Below are positions 8,263-16,498 of a stretch of 64,000 nucleotides of DNA, in pieces (position 1 is the stretch's first letter; every line of letters starts with the position of its first letter). Where the stretch lies: the NCBI GenBank assembly GCA_963781955.1, contig CAWAHU010000001.1, forward strand, positions 124,001 to 188,000, read 5' to 3'. The position numbers were made by a program, and so were the translations under genes. Source of the DNA: Bog-473 sp963781955 (GTDB lineage Bacteria; Actinomycetota; Acidimicrobiia; Acidimicrobiales; RAAP-2). The notes below the pieces were generated by a model. It was not told where the DNA came from. It made no database searches and was given only the letters and a program-made list of their open reading frames with translations.

Positions 8263-9750
8263 GTGTCCGAGGCACACAAGGTCAATCCAGAGCACAGAAT
8301 GCTGATCGACGGCAAGCTCGTCGAGGCCGACTCCGGGAAGACCTTTGTCAACGTCAACCCTGCCACCGAGGAAGCGTTGGGCGAGCTGGCCGATGCCTCG
8401 ACGGTCGAGATGCAGCGGGCCATCGACGCGGCCCGGCGGGCCTTCGACGCGACCAGCTGGTCGACCGACCTGGCGTTCCGCAAGCACTGCCTCGAGCAGC
8501 TGCACGAGGCAGTGCAGGCCGAGCTGGAGGAGCTGCGCGAGGAACTCATCTTGGAGGTGGGCTGCCCGAGGCTGTCGACCGCCGGACCGCAGCTCGACGT
8601 GCCCGCATCCGAGGCCTTCGCCTACCCGGCCAAGCTGATCGACGAGTTCCCCTGGGAGACGGTCCTGCCCGACGCGGTGAGCTTGCAGGGCACTCTGGAC
8701 TGCCGGCGCATCTGGCGCGAGCCGGTCGGCGTGGTGGGCGCCATCGTGCCGTGGAACTTCCCGTTCGAGGTGACGTCGCACAAGCTGGGGCAGGCCCTCG
8801 CCACGGGCAACACCGTGGTGGTCAAGCCGGCGCCGGACACCCCGTGGAACGCCACGCTCCTGGGACGCCTGATCGCCGAGCGCACTGATATCCCCGCCGG
8901 CGTGGTCAACGTGGTCACCTCGTCTGACCACTTGGTGGGCGAGGAGCTCACACTCTCGCCCAAGGTCGACATGATCTCGTTCACCGGTTCGACCGCGGTG
9001 GGGCAGCGCATCATGGAGAAGGGCGCCGCCACCATGAAGCGCGTCTTCCTCGAGCTCGGTGGCAAGTCGGCCACCATCGTCCTGGAGGACGCGGACCTCG
9101 GGACGGCGACCATGATGGGCATGGGGGCCTGCTTCCACGCCGGCCAGGGCTGCGCCATCCAGACCCGGATGCTGCTGCCACGCTCGCGCTACGACGAGGG
9201 CGTCGAGATGCTCAGGGGGCTCTTCGCCGCCGTGCCCTATGGCGACCCGCAGCGCGCCGATGTGATCATGGGGCCTCTGGTCTCGGCCAAGCAGCGCGAC
9301 CGCGTGCTCGGGTACATCGAGAAGGGGAAGGCCGAGGGAGCCACGCTCGCGATCGGAGGCGGGCGGCCGACGGGCGACGAGTTCGCCAAGGGGTACTGGG
9401 TCGAGCCGACGCTCTTCGTCGACGTGGACAACGCCATGACCATCGCCCAGGAGGAGATCTTCGGGCCGGTGCTCGTGGTCATCCCCTACGAGGACGAGGA
9501 CGACGCGGTGCGCATCGCCAACGACTCCAAGTACGGGCTGTCGGGCGGCGTGTTCTCCGGCTCGGTCGAGCGTTCCCTGGCGGTGGCCAAGCGCATCCGC
9601 ACGGGCGGCCTGAGTATCAACGGAGGCGCCCCGTACGGCGCGGATCTTCCCTTCGGCGGTTTCAAGCACAGTGGCATCGGGCGCCAGAACGGCGTGGCCG
9701 GCTTCGAGCAGTACCTCGAGATCAAGTCACTGGCCTGGCCGGCCGCGTAG
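8263..9750 (+). CDS. NAD(P)-dependent aldehyde dehydrogenase
   Basis: A 495-residue aldehyde dehydrogenase oxidising an aldehyde to a carboxylate. The proton-relay region PWNFP, the nucleotide-binding SFTGSTAVGQ turn, the general base in LELGGKSA and the catalytic cysteine in FHAGQGCAIQT are all present; the late motif EEIFGPVLVV is also intact. The GTG at 8263 is preceded by AAAGGGGAACC; longer in-frame starts lie in the untranslated leader. It opens the operon ALDH-P450-amidohydrolase-ACAD-ACAD-hydrolase, 28 bases before the P450 gene. It could oxidise an aldehyde made by that P450, but this is inference from position. Confidence 0.92.
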   Translation: MSEAHKVNPEHRMLIDGKLVEADSGKTFVNVNPATEEALGELADASTVEMQRAIDAARRAFDATSWSTDLAFRKHCLEQLHEAVQAELEELREELILEVGCPRLSTAGPQLDVPASEAFAYPAKLIDEFPWETVLPDAVSLQGTLDCRRIWREPVGVVGAIVPWNFPFEVTSHKLGQALATGNTVVVKPAPDTPWNATLLGRLIAERTDIPAGVVNVVTSSDHLVGEELTLSPKVDMISFTGSTAVGQRIMEKGAATMKRVFLELGGKSATIVLEDADLGTATMMGMGACFHAGQGCAIQTRMLLPRSRYDEGVEMLRGLFAAVPYGDPQRADVIMGPLVSAKQRDRVLGYIEKGKAEGATLAIGGGRPTGDEFAKGYWVEPTLFVDVDNAMTIAQEEIFGPVLVVIPYEDEDDAVRIANDSKYGLSGGVFSGSVERSLAVAKRIRTGGLSINGGAPYGADLPFGGFKHSGIGRQNGVAGFEQYLEIKSLAWPAA

Positions 9751-9778
9751 CGGCGCCCCGGGACAACAGGAGCGCACC

Positions 9779-10981
9779 GTGACGATCGCCACCGGACCCA
9801 ACGTCTACTACGACCCCTACGACTTCGAGATCGACGCCGACCCCTACCCGGCGTGGAAGCAGATGCGCGACGAAGCGCCCGTCTACTACAACGAGAAGTA
9901 CGACTTCTATGCGCTCAGCCGCTGGGAGGACGTGGACCCGTGCCTGCTCGACTGGCGGACCTACATCTCGGGCCGCGGGTCGATCCTCGAGCTGATCCGG
10001 GCGAACGTCGAGATGCCTCCCGGGATGATCCTCATGGAGGACCCGCCGGAGCACGACGCGCACCGGTCGTTGCTCTCCCGCGTGTTCACGCCGAGGAAGA
10101 TGAACGCGCTCGAGCCGGAGGTGCGCGCCTTCTGTGCAGCGGCACTCGACCCCCTGGTCGGATCGGGAGGATTCGACTTCATCGCTGACCTCGGTGCCTT
10201 CATGCCGATGCGGGTCATCGGCATGCTGCTCGGGATCCCCGAGCAGGACCAGGTGGCGATCCGCGAGCGGATCGACGAGGGCCTCCGGCTCGAGGAGGGC
10301 CACGAGTCCAAGCTGGTCGACGACGGCTTCGGCGGGCAGGCGGACATGTTCGCCGAGTACATCGACTGGCGGGCTGCCCATCCGTCCGACGACCTCATGA
10401 CCGAGCTCATGACCGCGGAGTTCGAGGACGAGACGGGCACCGTGCGGACACTGACCCGTGACGAGCTCCTCACCTACGTGAACCTGCTCGCGGCCGCCGG
10501 GAACGAGACCACGGCACGGCTCATCGGGTTCACCGGACAGCTCCTCGGCGACCACCCGGATCAGCGCCGGGAGTTGGTGCGGGACCCCTCGCTCATTCCC
10601 AACGCCATCGAAGAGGCATTGCGCTTCGAGTCCCCGTCACCGGTCCAGGCCCGGTACGTGACCCGTGACGTGGAGCACCACGGTCACCAGATCCCCGAAG
10701 GGAGCGTCATGTTGCTGCTGAACGGTTCGGGGAACCGCGACGAGCGGCACTTCCCCGACGGGGAGAGCTTCAACGTCCGTCGCGACATCGGCCGCCACCT
10801 GGCCTTCGGCTACGGCATTCATCTCTGCCTGGGTGCCGCGCTGGCCCGCCTCGAGGGTCGGGTCGCCCTCGACGAGGTGCTCAAGCGCTTCCCGGACTGG
10901 GAGGTCGACTACGGCCGGGCGCAGCGAGCCCGGACCTCGACGGTTCGGGGCTGGGAGACCCTCCCGGTGCGCACTGCGTGA
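9779..10981 (+). CDS. Cytochrome P450
   Basis: A 400-residue soluble bacterial P450, a haem monooxygenase needing ferredoxin electrons. It carries the I-helix AAGNETT (residues 239-245), the K-helix ExxR (Glu279-Arg282) and the haem-ligand loop FGYGIHLCLGAA with Cys350. The GTG start at 9779 has ACAGGAG upstream. It sits between an aldehyde dehydrogenase and an Amidohydro_2 gene, pointing to hydroxylation of the imported carbon source. No ferredoxin is encoded next to it; the nearest is at 36787. The closest family (CYP number) cannot be assigned from sequence reading alone. Confidence 0.94.
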   Translation: MTIATGPNVYYDPYDFEIDADPYPAWKQMRDEAPVYYNEKYDFYALSRWEDVDPCLLDWRTYISGRGSILELIRANVEMPPGMILMEDPPEHDAHRSLLSRVFTPRKMNALEPEVRAFCAAALDPLVGSGGFDFIADLGAFMPMRVIGMLLGIPEQDQVAIRERIDEGLRLEEGHESKLVDDGFGGQADMFAEYIDWRAAHPSDDLMTELMTAEFEDETGTVRTLTRDELLTYVNLLAAAGNETTARLIGFTGQLLGDHPDQRRELVRDPSLIPNAIEEALRFESPSPVQARYVTRDVEHHGHQIPEGSVMLLLNGSGNRDERHFPDGESFNVRRDIGRHLAFGYGIHLCLGAALARLEGRVALDEVLKRFPDWEVDYGRAQRARTSTVRGWETLPVRTA

Positions 10982-11081
10982 CCGGGTCCCGAAGCCCCGA
11001 CGGGCGTCGTCGGCGGCCCGAATTGCGCCGGGCCGCGACGAATGGATTGCATGAGTGGGACGAGCGCGGGAGGAGCACGCT

Positions 11082-12365
11082 ATGAACCTCGAGGACATGA
11101 TCCTGGTCAGCATCGACGACCACTACATCGAGCCACCGAACATGTTCGAGAACCACGTGCCCAAGAAGTGGGCCGGTGACGCACCCAGGGTGGTCCACGA
11201 GGACGGCATCGACCGTTGGGAGTTCCAGGGCGAGAAGACGAGCACGTCGTTCGGCATGGCGGCCACGGTGGGTTGGCCGTCCGAGGAGTGGGGCTTCAAC
11301 CCGGGCACCTACACCGAGCTGCGGCCCGGGTGCTTCGACGTCCACGAGCGCGTGCGCGACATGAACGCCAACGGCATGCTCGGGTCCATGTGCTTCCCCA
11401 CCATGGCGGGGTGGAACGCCCGGACCTTCGCCGAGTCGCGCGACAAGGAGGTCGCGCTGGTGATGCTGCAGGCCTACAACGACTGGGCGATCGACGAATG
11501 GTGCGCGGCCTACCCAGGCCGGTTCATCCCGCTCGGCATCGTCCCGATGTGGGACGTGGAGGAGGCGGCCAAGGAGGTCCGCCGGATCGCCAAGAAGGGT
11601 TGCCGCTCCATCAGCTTCCTCGAGACCCCGCACGTCCAGGGGTTCCCGAGCTTCCTCTCCGGCTACTGGGACCCGATGCTGGCCGCGCTGAGCGAGGAGA
11701 ACATGGTGCTCTCGCTGCACATCGGGGCGGGATTCGACGTGATCAAGCGGGCGCCGGAGTCACCGGTCGACCACCTGATGGTGCTGGCCTGCCAGATCAG
11801 CGCCATCACCGCGCAGGACCTCCTGTTCGGGCCGACGCTGCGGCGCTTCCCCGACCTCAAGGTCGCGCTGTCCGAGGGCGGAATCGGCTGGATCCCCTTC
11901 TACCTGGACCGGATCGACCGGCATTTCTCCAACCAGGAGTGGTTGCACAGCGACTTCGGGGGGAAGATGCCCTCTGAGGTGTTCCGCGAGCACATCCTCG
12001 CCTGTTACATCACGGACCCCTCCGGTCTGGAGCTGCGCGACCGCGTCGGCATCGACAACATCGCCTGGGAGTGCGACTACCCGCACACCGACACGACCTG
12101 GCCGGAGTCGCCCGAGTTCGCCTGGAGGGAGTTCCAGGAGGCCGGCTGCCGCGACAAGGAGATCCACAAGATCACCTGGGAGAACGCGTGCCGGTTCTAC
12201 AGCTGGGACCCGTTCGTCCACACACCCAAGGAGCAGACGACGGTGGGGGCGTTGCGCGCGCAGGCGCGCGACGTCGACGTCACCCGGATGTCGCGCGGCG
12301 AGTGGCGCTCGAGGAACGAGGCTGCCGGGATCGGCGTGGTCGCCGCAGCGGGAGCACCGCGCTGA
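11082..12365 (+). CDS. Amidohydrolase family protein (Amidohydro_2, PF04909-type)
   Basis: A 427-residue TIM-barrel metal hydrolase or decarboxylase of the ACMSD-like Amidohydro_2 family. The N-terminus reads SIDDHYIEPPNMF, a DDHxxEP variant of the usual HxH metal motif. A central LSLHIGAGFD strand and the late CDYPHTDTTWPES motif supply further candidate His/Asp ligands. The ATG at 11082 follows GGGAGGAGC. Its stop codon shares one base with the next ATG (TGATG), so translation of the following acyl-CoA dehydrogenase is probably coupled. This is one of four such genes in the window (with 18379, 21318 and 38801). The reaction is unknown; C-C or C-N hydrolysis or decarboxylation of a ring-derived acid are options. 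Confidence 0.87.
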   Translation: MNLEDMILVSIDDHYIEPPNMFENHVPKKWAGDAPRVVHEDGIDRWEFQGEKTSTSFGMAATVGWPSEEWGFNPGTYTELRPGCFDVHERVRDMNANGMLGSMCFPTMAGWNARTFAESRDKEVALVMLQAYNDWAIDEWCAAYPGRFIPLGIVPMWDVEEAAKEVRRIAKKGCRSISFLETPHVQGFPSFLSGYWDPMLAALSEENMVLSLHIGAGFDVIKRAPESPVDHLMVLACQISAITAQDLLFGPTLRRFPDLKVALSEGGIGWIPFYLDRIDRHFSNQEWLHSDFGGKMPSEVFREHILACYITDPSGLELRDRVGIDNIAWECDYPHTDTTWPESPEFAWREFQEAGCRDKEIHKITWENACRFYSWDPFVHTPKEQTTVGALRAQARDVDVTRMSRGEWRSRNEAAGIGVVAAAGAPR

Positions 12366-13494
12366 TGCTGCTGGGGTTGAGCGACGACCAAGAGTTCTTC
12401 CGGCAGACGACGGGGCGCTTCCTCACCGAGCAGGTGCCGCCGGATGCGGTGCGTGCCATGCGGGGCGACCCGACCGGGTTCACCCCATCGTACTGGCGGC
12501 AGGGCGCCGAGCTGGGCTGGACCTCACTGCTGGTCGACGAGGAGCACGGGGGCGGGACCATCAGCGGCGCGGGGTTGGTGGACCTGAGCCTCGTGGCCTA
12601 CGAGTTCGGTCTGCACGCTTCCCCCGGTCCCCTGGTGCCGACCAACGTGGTGGCGGCCGCGCTGAGCCGTGCCGGAGCCGCCCGCGACGTCCTCGCCGGC
12701 CTGCTCTCCGGCGAGGAGGTCGCCACGTGGTGCGCGCCGACCACCGGCCCCGGGGGCTGGGAGCCCGCGGTGGAGGCCGTCGGCGATGGTGCGGATCTCG
12801 TCCTGCGCGGCAGGGTGAGGCCGGTCGAGTCGGCCGGGCAGGCCGGTCACCTGTTGGTGACCTGTCGCCACGGGGAGGGAGTGACCCAGGTGCTGGTCCC
12901 GGCGTCCGCGGCCGGCGTCACCGTGACCCCGCTGCAGACGGTGGACCTGTCCCGCCGCTTCAGCACCGTCGTGTTCGAGGGGGTGCGCGTCCCCCCGACG
13001 CCGTGGTGGGCACGGCCCGAGGCGCGGCCTCAGAGGTCGACCGGCAGCTGCAGCTGGCCGTGGTCCTGTTGACCGCCGAATCGGTCGGCACCATGCAGGC
13101 CGGCTTCGACATGACGCTCGAGTGGGTGTTCGACCGCTACTCGTTCGGCCGGCCGCTGGCCTCGTACCAGGCGCTCAAGCACCGGTTCGCCGACATGCTC
13201 ACCTGGCTCGAGGCGAGCCATGCCATCAGCGATGCCGCCATCATCGCCACCCGGGAGGGCCGGGTGGACGCGGTGGAACTGGCCAGCGCGGCCAAGGCCT
13301 ACATCGGGCAGTACGGCACCGAGCTGTTGCAGGACTGCGTGCAGATGCACGGTGGCATCGGCGTCACCTTCGAGCACGACCTTCACCTCTACCTGCGCCG
13401 TTTCACTGTGGACTGCGCGCTGGCCGGGACCCCGGCCGACCACCGGCAGCGGATCGCGGTGCTGCTCGCATCCAAGGAAGGTGAGGCTGCGTGA
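12365..13494 (+). CDS. Acyl-CoA dehydrogenase (interrupted by a frameshift)
   Basis: An FAD-dependent acyl-CoA dehydrogenase of about 376 residues after correction. The N-terminal helical domain and beta domain read in one frame up to FEGVRVPP. The C-terminal helical domain, with the RYSFGRPLASYQALKHR and VQMHGGIGVTFEHDL motifs, continues in another frame. The break falls in a run of six C at 12991-12996; one more C restores the family's VPPDAVVG junction and a whole codon count. The gene overlaps the amidohydrolase by one base and the next dehydrogenase by four (GTGA). Adjacent dehydrogenase pairs in actinobacteria often form heteromers acting on steroid or other bulky side chains; that is an inference here. 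Confidence 0.85.
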
Positions 13495-14792
13495 GCGCGT
13501 TGGCGGCTGAACGGGAAGGACGTGGACACGGCGCAGTGACGGAGGTCGAGGACCTCGAGAGTTTCCGGCAGCGTGCCCGCTCTTTCATCCGCGGCAACTT
13601 GCGTGTGCTCACGCCCGAGGAGCTGGCCCGGAACCGCTACAGCGTCCTCAGCGAGGAGGACGAGCTGGCCGGCATCGCCCGGGAGCGCGAGATCCAGCGC
13701 ATGCTCTTCGACGCCGGGCTGGCCGGCATCTGCTGGCCCCGCGCCTACGGCGGCCAGGAGCTGACCCCGGCCCACCAGGCGGCTTTCAACGAGGAGATCT
13801 CGGGCTACGAGTACCCGCGTCTCCTCCAGGTGCCGACGCTCTCGCCGTGCGCCATGGTCATCTTGGAGTTCGGCACCGAAGAGCAGAAGCTGCGCCACAT
13901 CCCGGCGATCCTGCGTGGCGAGGAGCTGTGGATGCAGTTCCTCTCCGAGCCCAGCGGGGGCTCGGACGTCGCGGGTGCGCTCACCACGGCGGTCCGCGAC
14001 GGCGATCAGTGGATGCTCAACGGCTCCAAGGTGTGGACGACCGGCGCCTGGTGGTCCGACTGGGGACTCTGCCTGGCCCGCACCAACTGGGACGTGCCCA
14101 AGCACCGCGGGCTCACGGTGTTCATGCTCCCGATCCACCAGGACGGTGTCGAGGTGCACCGGATCGAGATGCTGAACGGTTCGCGCGAGTTCTGTCAGGA
14201 GTTCATCACCGACGTCGTCATTCCCGACGAGGACCGCATCGGCGACGTTGACGACGGGTGGACGGTGGGTACCCGGTGGATGTTCCACGAGCGCATGCTC
14301 TACAACTCGCCCTACGTCACCTGGCCGGTCGGTCTGGCGCATAGCACCAGTGACGCATCGTCGGTGCTGGCCATCGCCCGCGAGCGAGGACGGCTGGAGG
14401 ATGCCGCGGTGCGCGAGCTGGTGGGCGAGGCACGCATGCTCGAGCTCGTCGGCGAAGAATTGTCGAAGCGCGTCGGCGACACCATCCGCTCCGGGCGCAT
14501 GTCGGACCAGGTCGCGGCGCTCGGACGGCTCTACAAGGGCACCATGCAGGCGCGCCTGGCCACGCTGACCTACGAGGTGGCCGGCCCCGACGGCGCGGCG
14601 TGGTCCGACGACGACGCGACATCCCTGAGCGCGATCACGTTCATCATGCGCCAGGCGGGCAGCATCGGGGGCGGCACCACCGAGATGGCACGGAACGTGA
14701 TCGCCGAGCGCGTGCTGTCCATGCCGCGCGAGCGCACGCTGGACAAGGACGTGCCCTTCCGCGACGTGCCGCGCAGCCGGCCGGCCAACTAG
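13491..14792 (+). CDS. Acyl-CoA dehydrogenase (partner of the preceding gene)
   Basis: A complete 433-residue acyl-CoA dehydrogenase. It has the flavin-binding FLSEPSGGSDVAGALT segment, the substrate-side WMLNGSKVWTTGA strand and the C-terminal IGGGTTEMARNVIAERVL motif that contacts FAD. The GTG start overlaps the preceding stop (GTGA), so the two dehydrogenases are translationally coupled and likely made in equal amounts. Conserved features suggest this subunit holds a full FAD site. It would introduce an alpha-beta double bond into an acyl-CoA made from the pathway substrate. A 36-base gap separates it from the alpha/beta hydrolase gene. Confidence 0.92.
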   Translation: MSALAAEREGRGHGAVTEVEDLESFRQRARSFIRGNLRVLTPEELARNRYSVLSEEDELAGIAREREIQRMLFDAGLAGICWPRAYGGQELTPAHQAAFNEEISGYEYPRLLQVPTLSPCAMVILEFGTEEQKLRHIPAILRGEELWMQFLSEPSGGSDVAGALTTAVRDGDQWMLNGSKVWTTGAWWSDWGLCLARTNWDVPKHRGLTVFMLPIHQDGVEVHRIEMLNGSREFCQEFITDVVIPDEDRIGDVDDGWTVGTRWMFHERMLYNSPYVTWPVGLAHSTSDASSVLAIARERGRLEDAAVRELVGEARMLELVGEELSKRVGDTIRSGRMSDQVAALGRLYKGTMQARLATLTYEVAGPDGAAWSDDDATSLSAITFIMRQAGSIGGGTTEMARNVIAERVLSMPRERTLDKDVPFRDVPRSRPAN

Positions 14793-14828
14793 GGCGCGCG
14801 GGCACCGGACGACGGGGAGGACGCGATC

Positions 14829-15701
14829 GTGGCGATGACGGAGGTGGAGGTGCCGGGGGCCGGCACGCTCTCGTTGGCGTACGAGCTCATCGGCGACGCC
14901 GGACCGGCCTGGACCATCACCCCGGGTGGGCGGTTCACCAAGGAGTCCCCGGGGGTGCGCGAGCTGGCCGAGGATCTGGCCGCGGCCGGGAACCGGGTCG
15001 TGATCTGGGACCGCCCCAACTGCGGCGCGTCGGACGTGTGCTTCGAGGGCAGCTCGGAGTCGGCCGTGCAGGCCGACGCCCTCGCCGCGCTGGTGCGCCA
15101 TCTCGAGGTCGGGCCCGCGGTCATCACCGGCGGGTCCGGAGGGGCACGGGTGTCGCTCCTGACCGCCTCACGGCACCGCGACGTGGCCGCCGGCCTCGCC
15201 ATCTGGTGGATCAGCGGCGGGGTCTTCGGCCTTCTGTCACTGGCCACCCACTACTGCGGTGGTTCGCTCCGGGAGGCCTGGACCGGCGGCATGGAGGCCG
15301 TGGCGGCGCTGCCCGAGTGGGACGAGGTCCTCGAGCGCAACCCGTCGAACCGCCAACGCATCTTGGATCAGGACCGGAGTCGCTTCATCGCCACCATGGA
15401 GCGGTGGATGCTGGCGTACTGCCCGCGCGACGACGAGCACGTGCCGGGCCTCCCCGACGTGGACGCGCGGGCGCTCGACATCCCGGCGCTCGTGTTCCGG
15501 AGCGGCGAGAGCGACGCCTACCACACGCGCGCCACCTCCGAGGCGCTGGCCGGGCTCCTGCCACAGGCCCGCCTGGTCGAGCCTCCGTGGGGCGACCGGG
15601 AGTGGATCGAGCGCCAGGAGGCCCGGGACGAGGGGCTCTTCGCCCACTGGCCGCGGCTGGGGCCGCAGCTGTTGGCCTGGCACGCCGACGCCCTCGGCTG
15701 A
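14829..15701 (+). CDS. Alpha/beta hydrolase
   Basis: A 290-residue alpha/beta-hydrolase-fold protein. The nucleophile elbow reads GGSGGARV, preceded by a VIWDRPNCGASD strand-turn typical of the family. A terminal segment with WGDREW lies where the catalytic histidine loop is expected, but no clear His follows there, so the catalytic triad is uncertain. The GTG start is preceded by GGGGAGGACG. It is the last gene of the operon that starts with the aldehyde dehydrogenase, and it meets the TetR gene convergently. Possible roles are ester, lactone or C-C bond hydrolysis. The substrate is unknown. Confidence 0.8.
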   Translation: MAMTEVEVPGAGTLSLAYELIGDAGPAWTITPGGRFTKESPGVRELAEDLAAAGNRVVIWDRPNCGASDVCFEGSSESAVQADALAALVRHLEVGPAVITGGSGGARVSLLTASRHRDVAAGLAIWWISGGVFGLLSLATHYCGGSLREAWTGGMEAVAALPEWDEVLERNPSNRQRILDQDRSRFIATMERWMLAYCPRDDEHVPGLPDVDARALDIPALVFRSGESDAYHTRATSEALAGLLPQARLVEPPWGDREWIERQEARDEGLFAHWPRLGPQLLAWHADALG

Positions 15702-15735
15702 GGACCGCGTCCCGCCGAGCGCGTCCCCCGGCCGC

Positions 15736-16450
15736 CTAGCTGACGACCGTTTCGCTCCCGAGCGCCGCCGTGCCCCGGGGCGCGTCGCGGTCCACGCCGT
15801 CGGTTCCGTCCTCCTCGAGCCCGAGGGCCCGTACGAAGAGCAGGGTCAGCTGCTCGACCCCCTCGTCGAAGTCGCAGTCGAGCAACCCCTGGACGAACCA
15901 CATCTCGGGGAACCGGTAGGTCATGGACCCGAGCGCGGCGGCCGCGATCGTCGGGTCCAGCCGGGCGTCGGCCAAACCGTGCTCCTGGAGGTTCCGGATG
16001 GAGGCCGCCACCTCCTTGCGATTCTTGACATGGCCTTCGAACCGCATCGCCGTCACCTGCGGGTCGAACCGCGACACCTGCTCGATCACGCCCATGATGC
16101 GCGCCTCGTCCCGGTACGCCTCGAGGTGGGCACGGAGCGCCTGTCCGATGCGCTGGGCCGGGCTCGCCTTGGACGAGGTGGACAAGATGATGCTGTCCAT
16201 GGGGGCGCTCAGGCGTTGCTCCACCTCCGCCGCGACCTCCCGGAACACCTCCTCCTTCGATTCGAAGTAGTGGTAGAAGGAGCCGTGCGAGAGCCCGGCG
16301 CGCTCCGCGATGTCCGAGATCCGAGCGTCGAGGAAGCCGTCCTCTTCGAAGACAGCTTTGGCCGCGCTCGACGAGCCGCGCCCGCGTCTCGACCCCTTTG
16401 CGCGACCGCGGCCCGCTGGGCTTCTCGCCGTTGGGCGGGGTGGCCGTCAC
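15736..16450 (-). CDS. TetR/AcrR family transcriptional regulator (interrupted by a frameshift)
   Basis: A TetR-type repressor of about 237 residues after correction. The leader ends in KGVETRARLVE in one frame. The helix-turn-helix (AAKAVFEEDGF, then SDIAERAGLSHGSFYHYF, then ESKEEVFREV) reads in another frame that continues to the stop codon. One extra base at about 16366 (GAG-C-GCG on the minus strand) explains the break, and removing it gives a whole codon count. The GTG at 16450 has GGAGG five bases upstream. The gene follows the DUF35-thiolase gene by 48 bases and is probably co-transcribed with it. It is a candidate for binding the TTGAC-N6-GTCAA operators; the dual-TetR protein at 23619 is the other. 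Confidence 0.85.
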
Positions 16451-16498
16451 CGGCGCCTCCTTCCGTGCCGAGCTGCTGGGCGGTGGGTCAATGTACCG

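Noticed and set aside
12270..12281. GACGTCGACGTC identical to the operator core
   Set aside because: It lies inside the amidohydrolase coding sequence (codons for RDVDVT) and lacks the TTG/CAA flanks.
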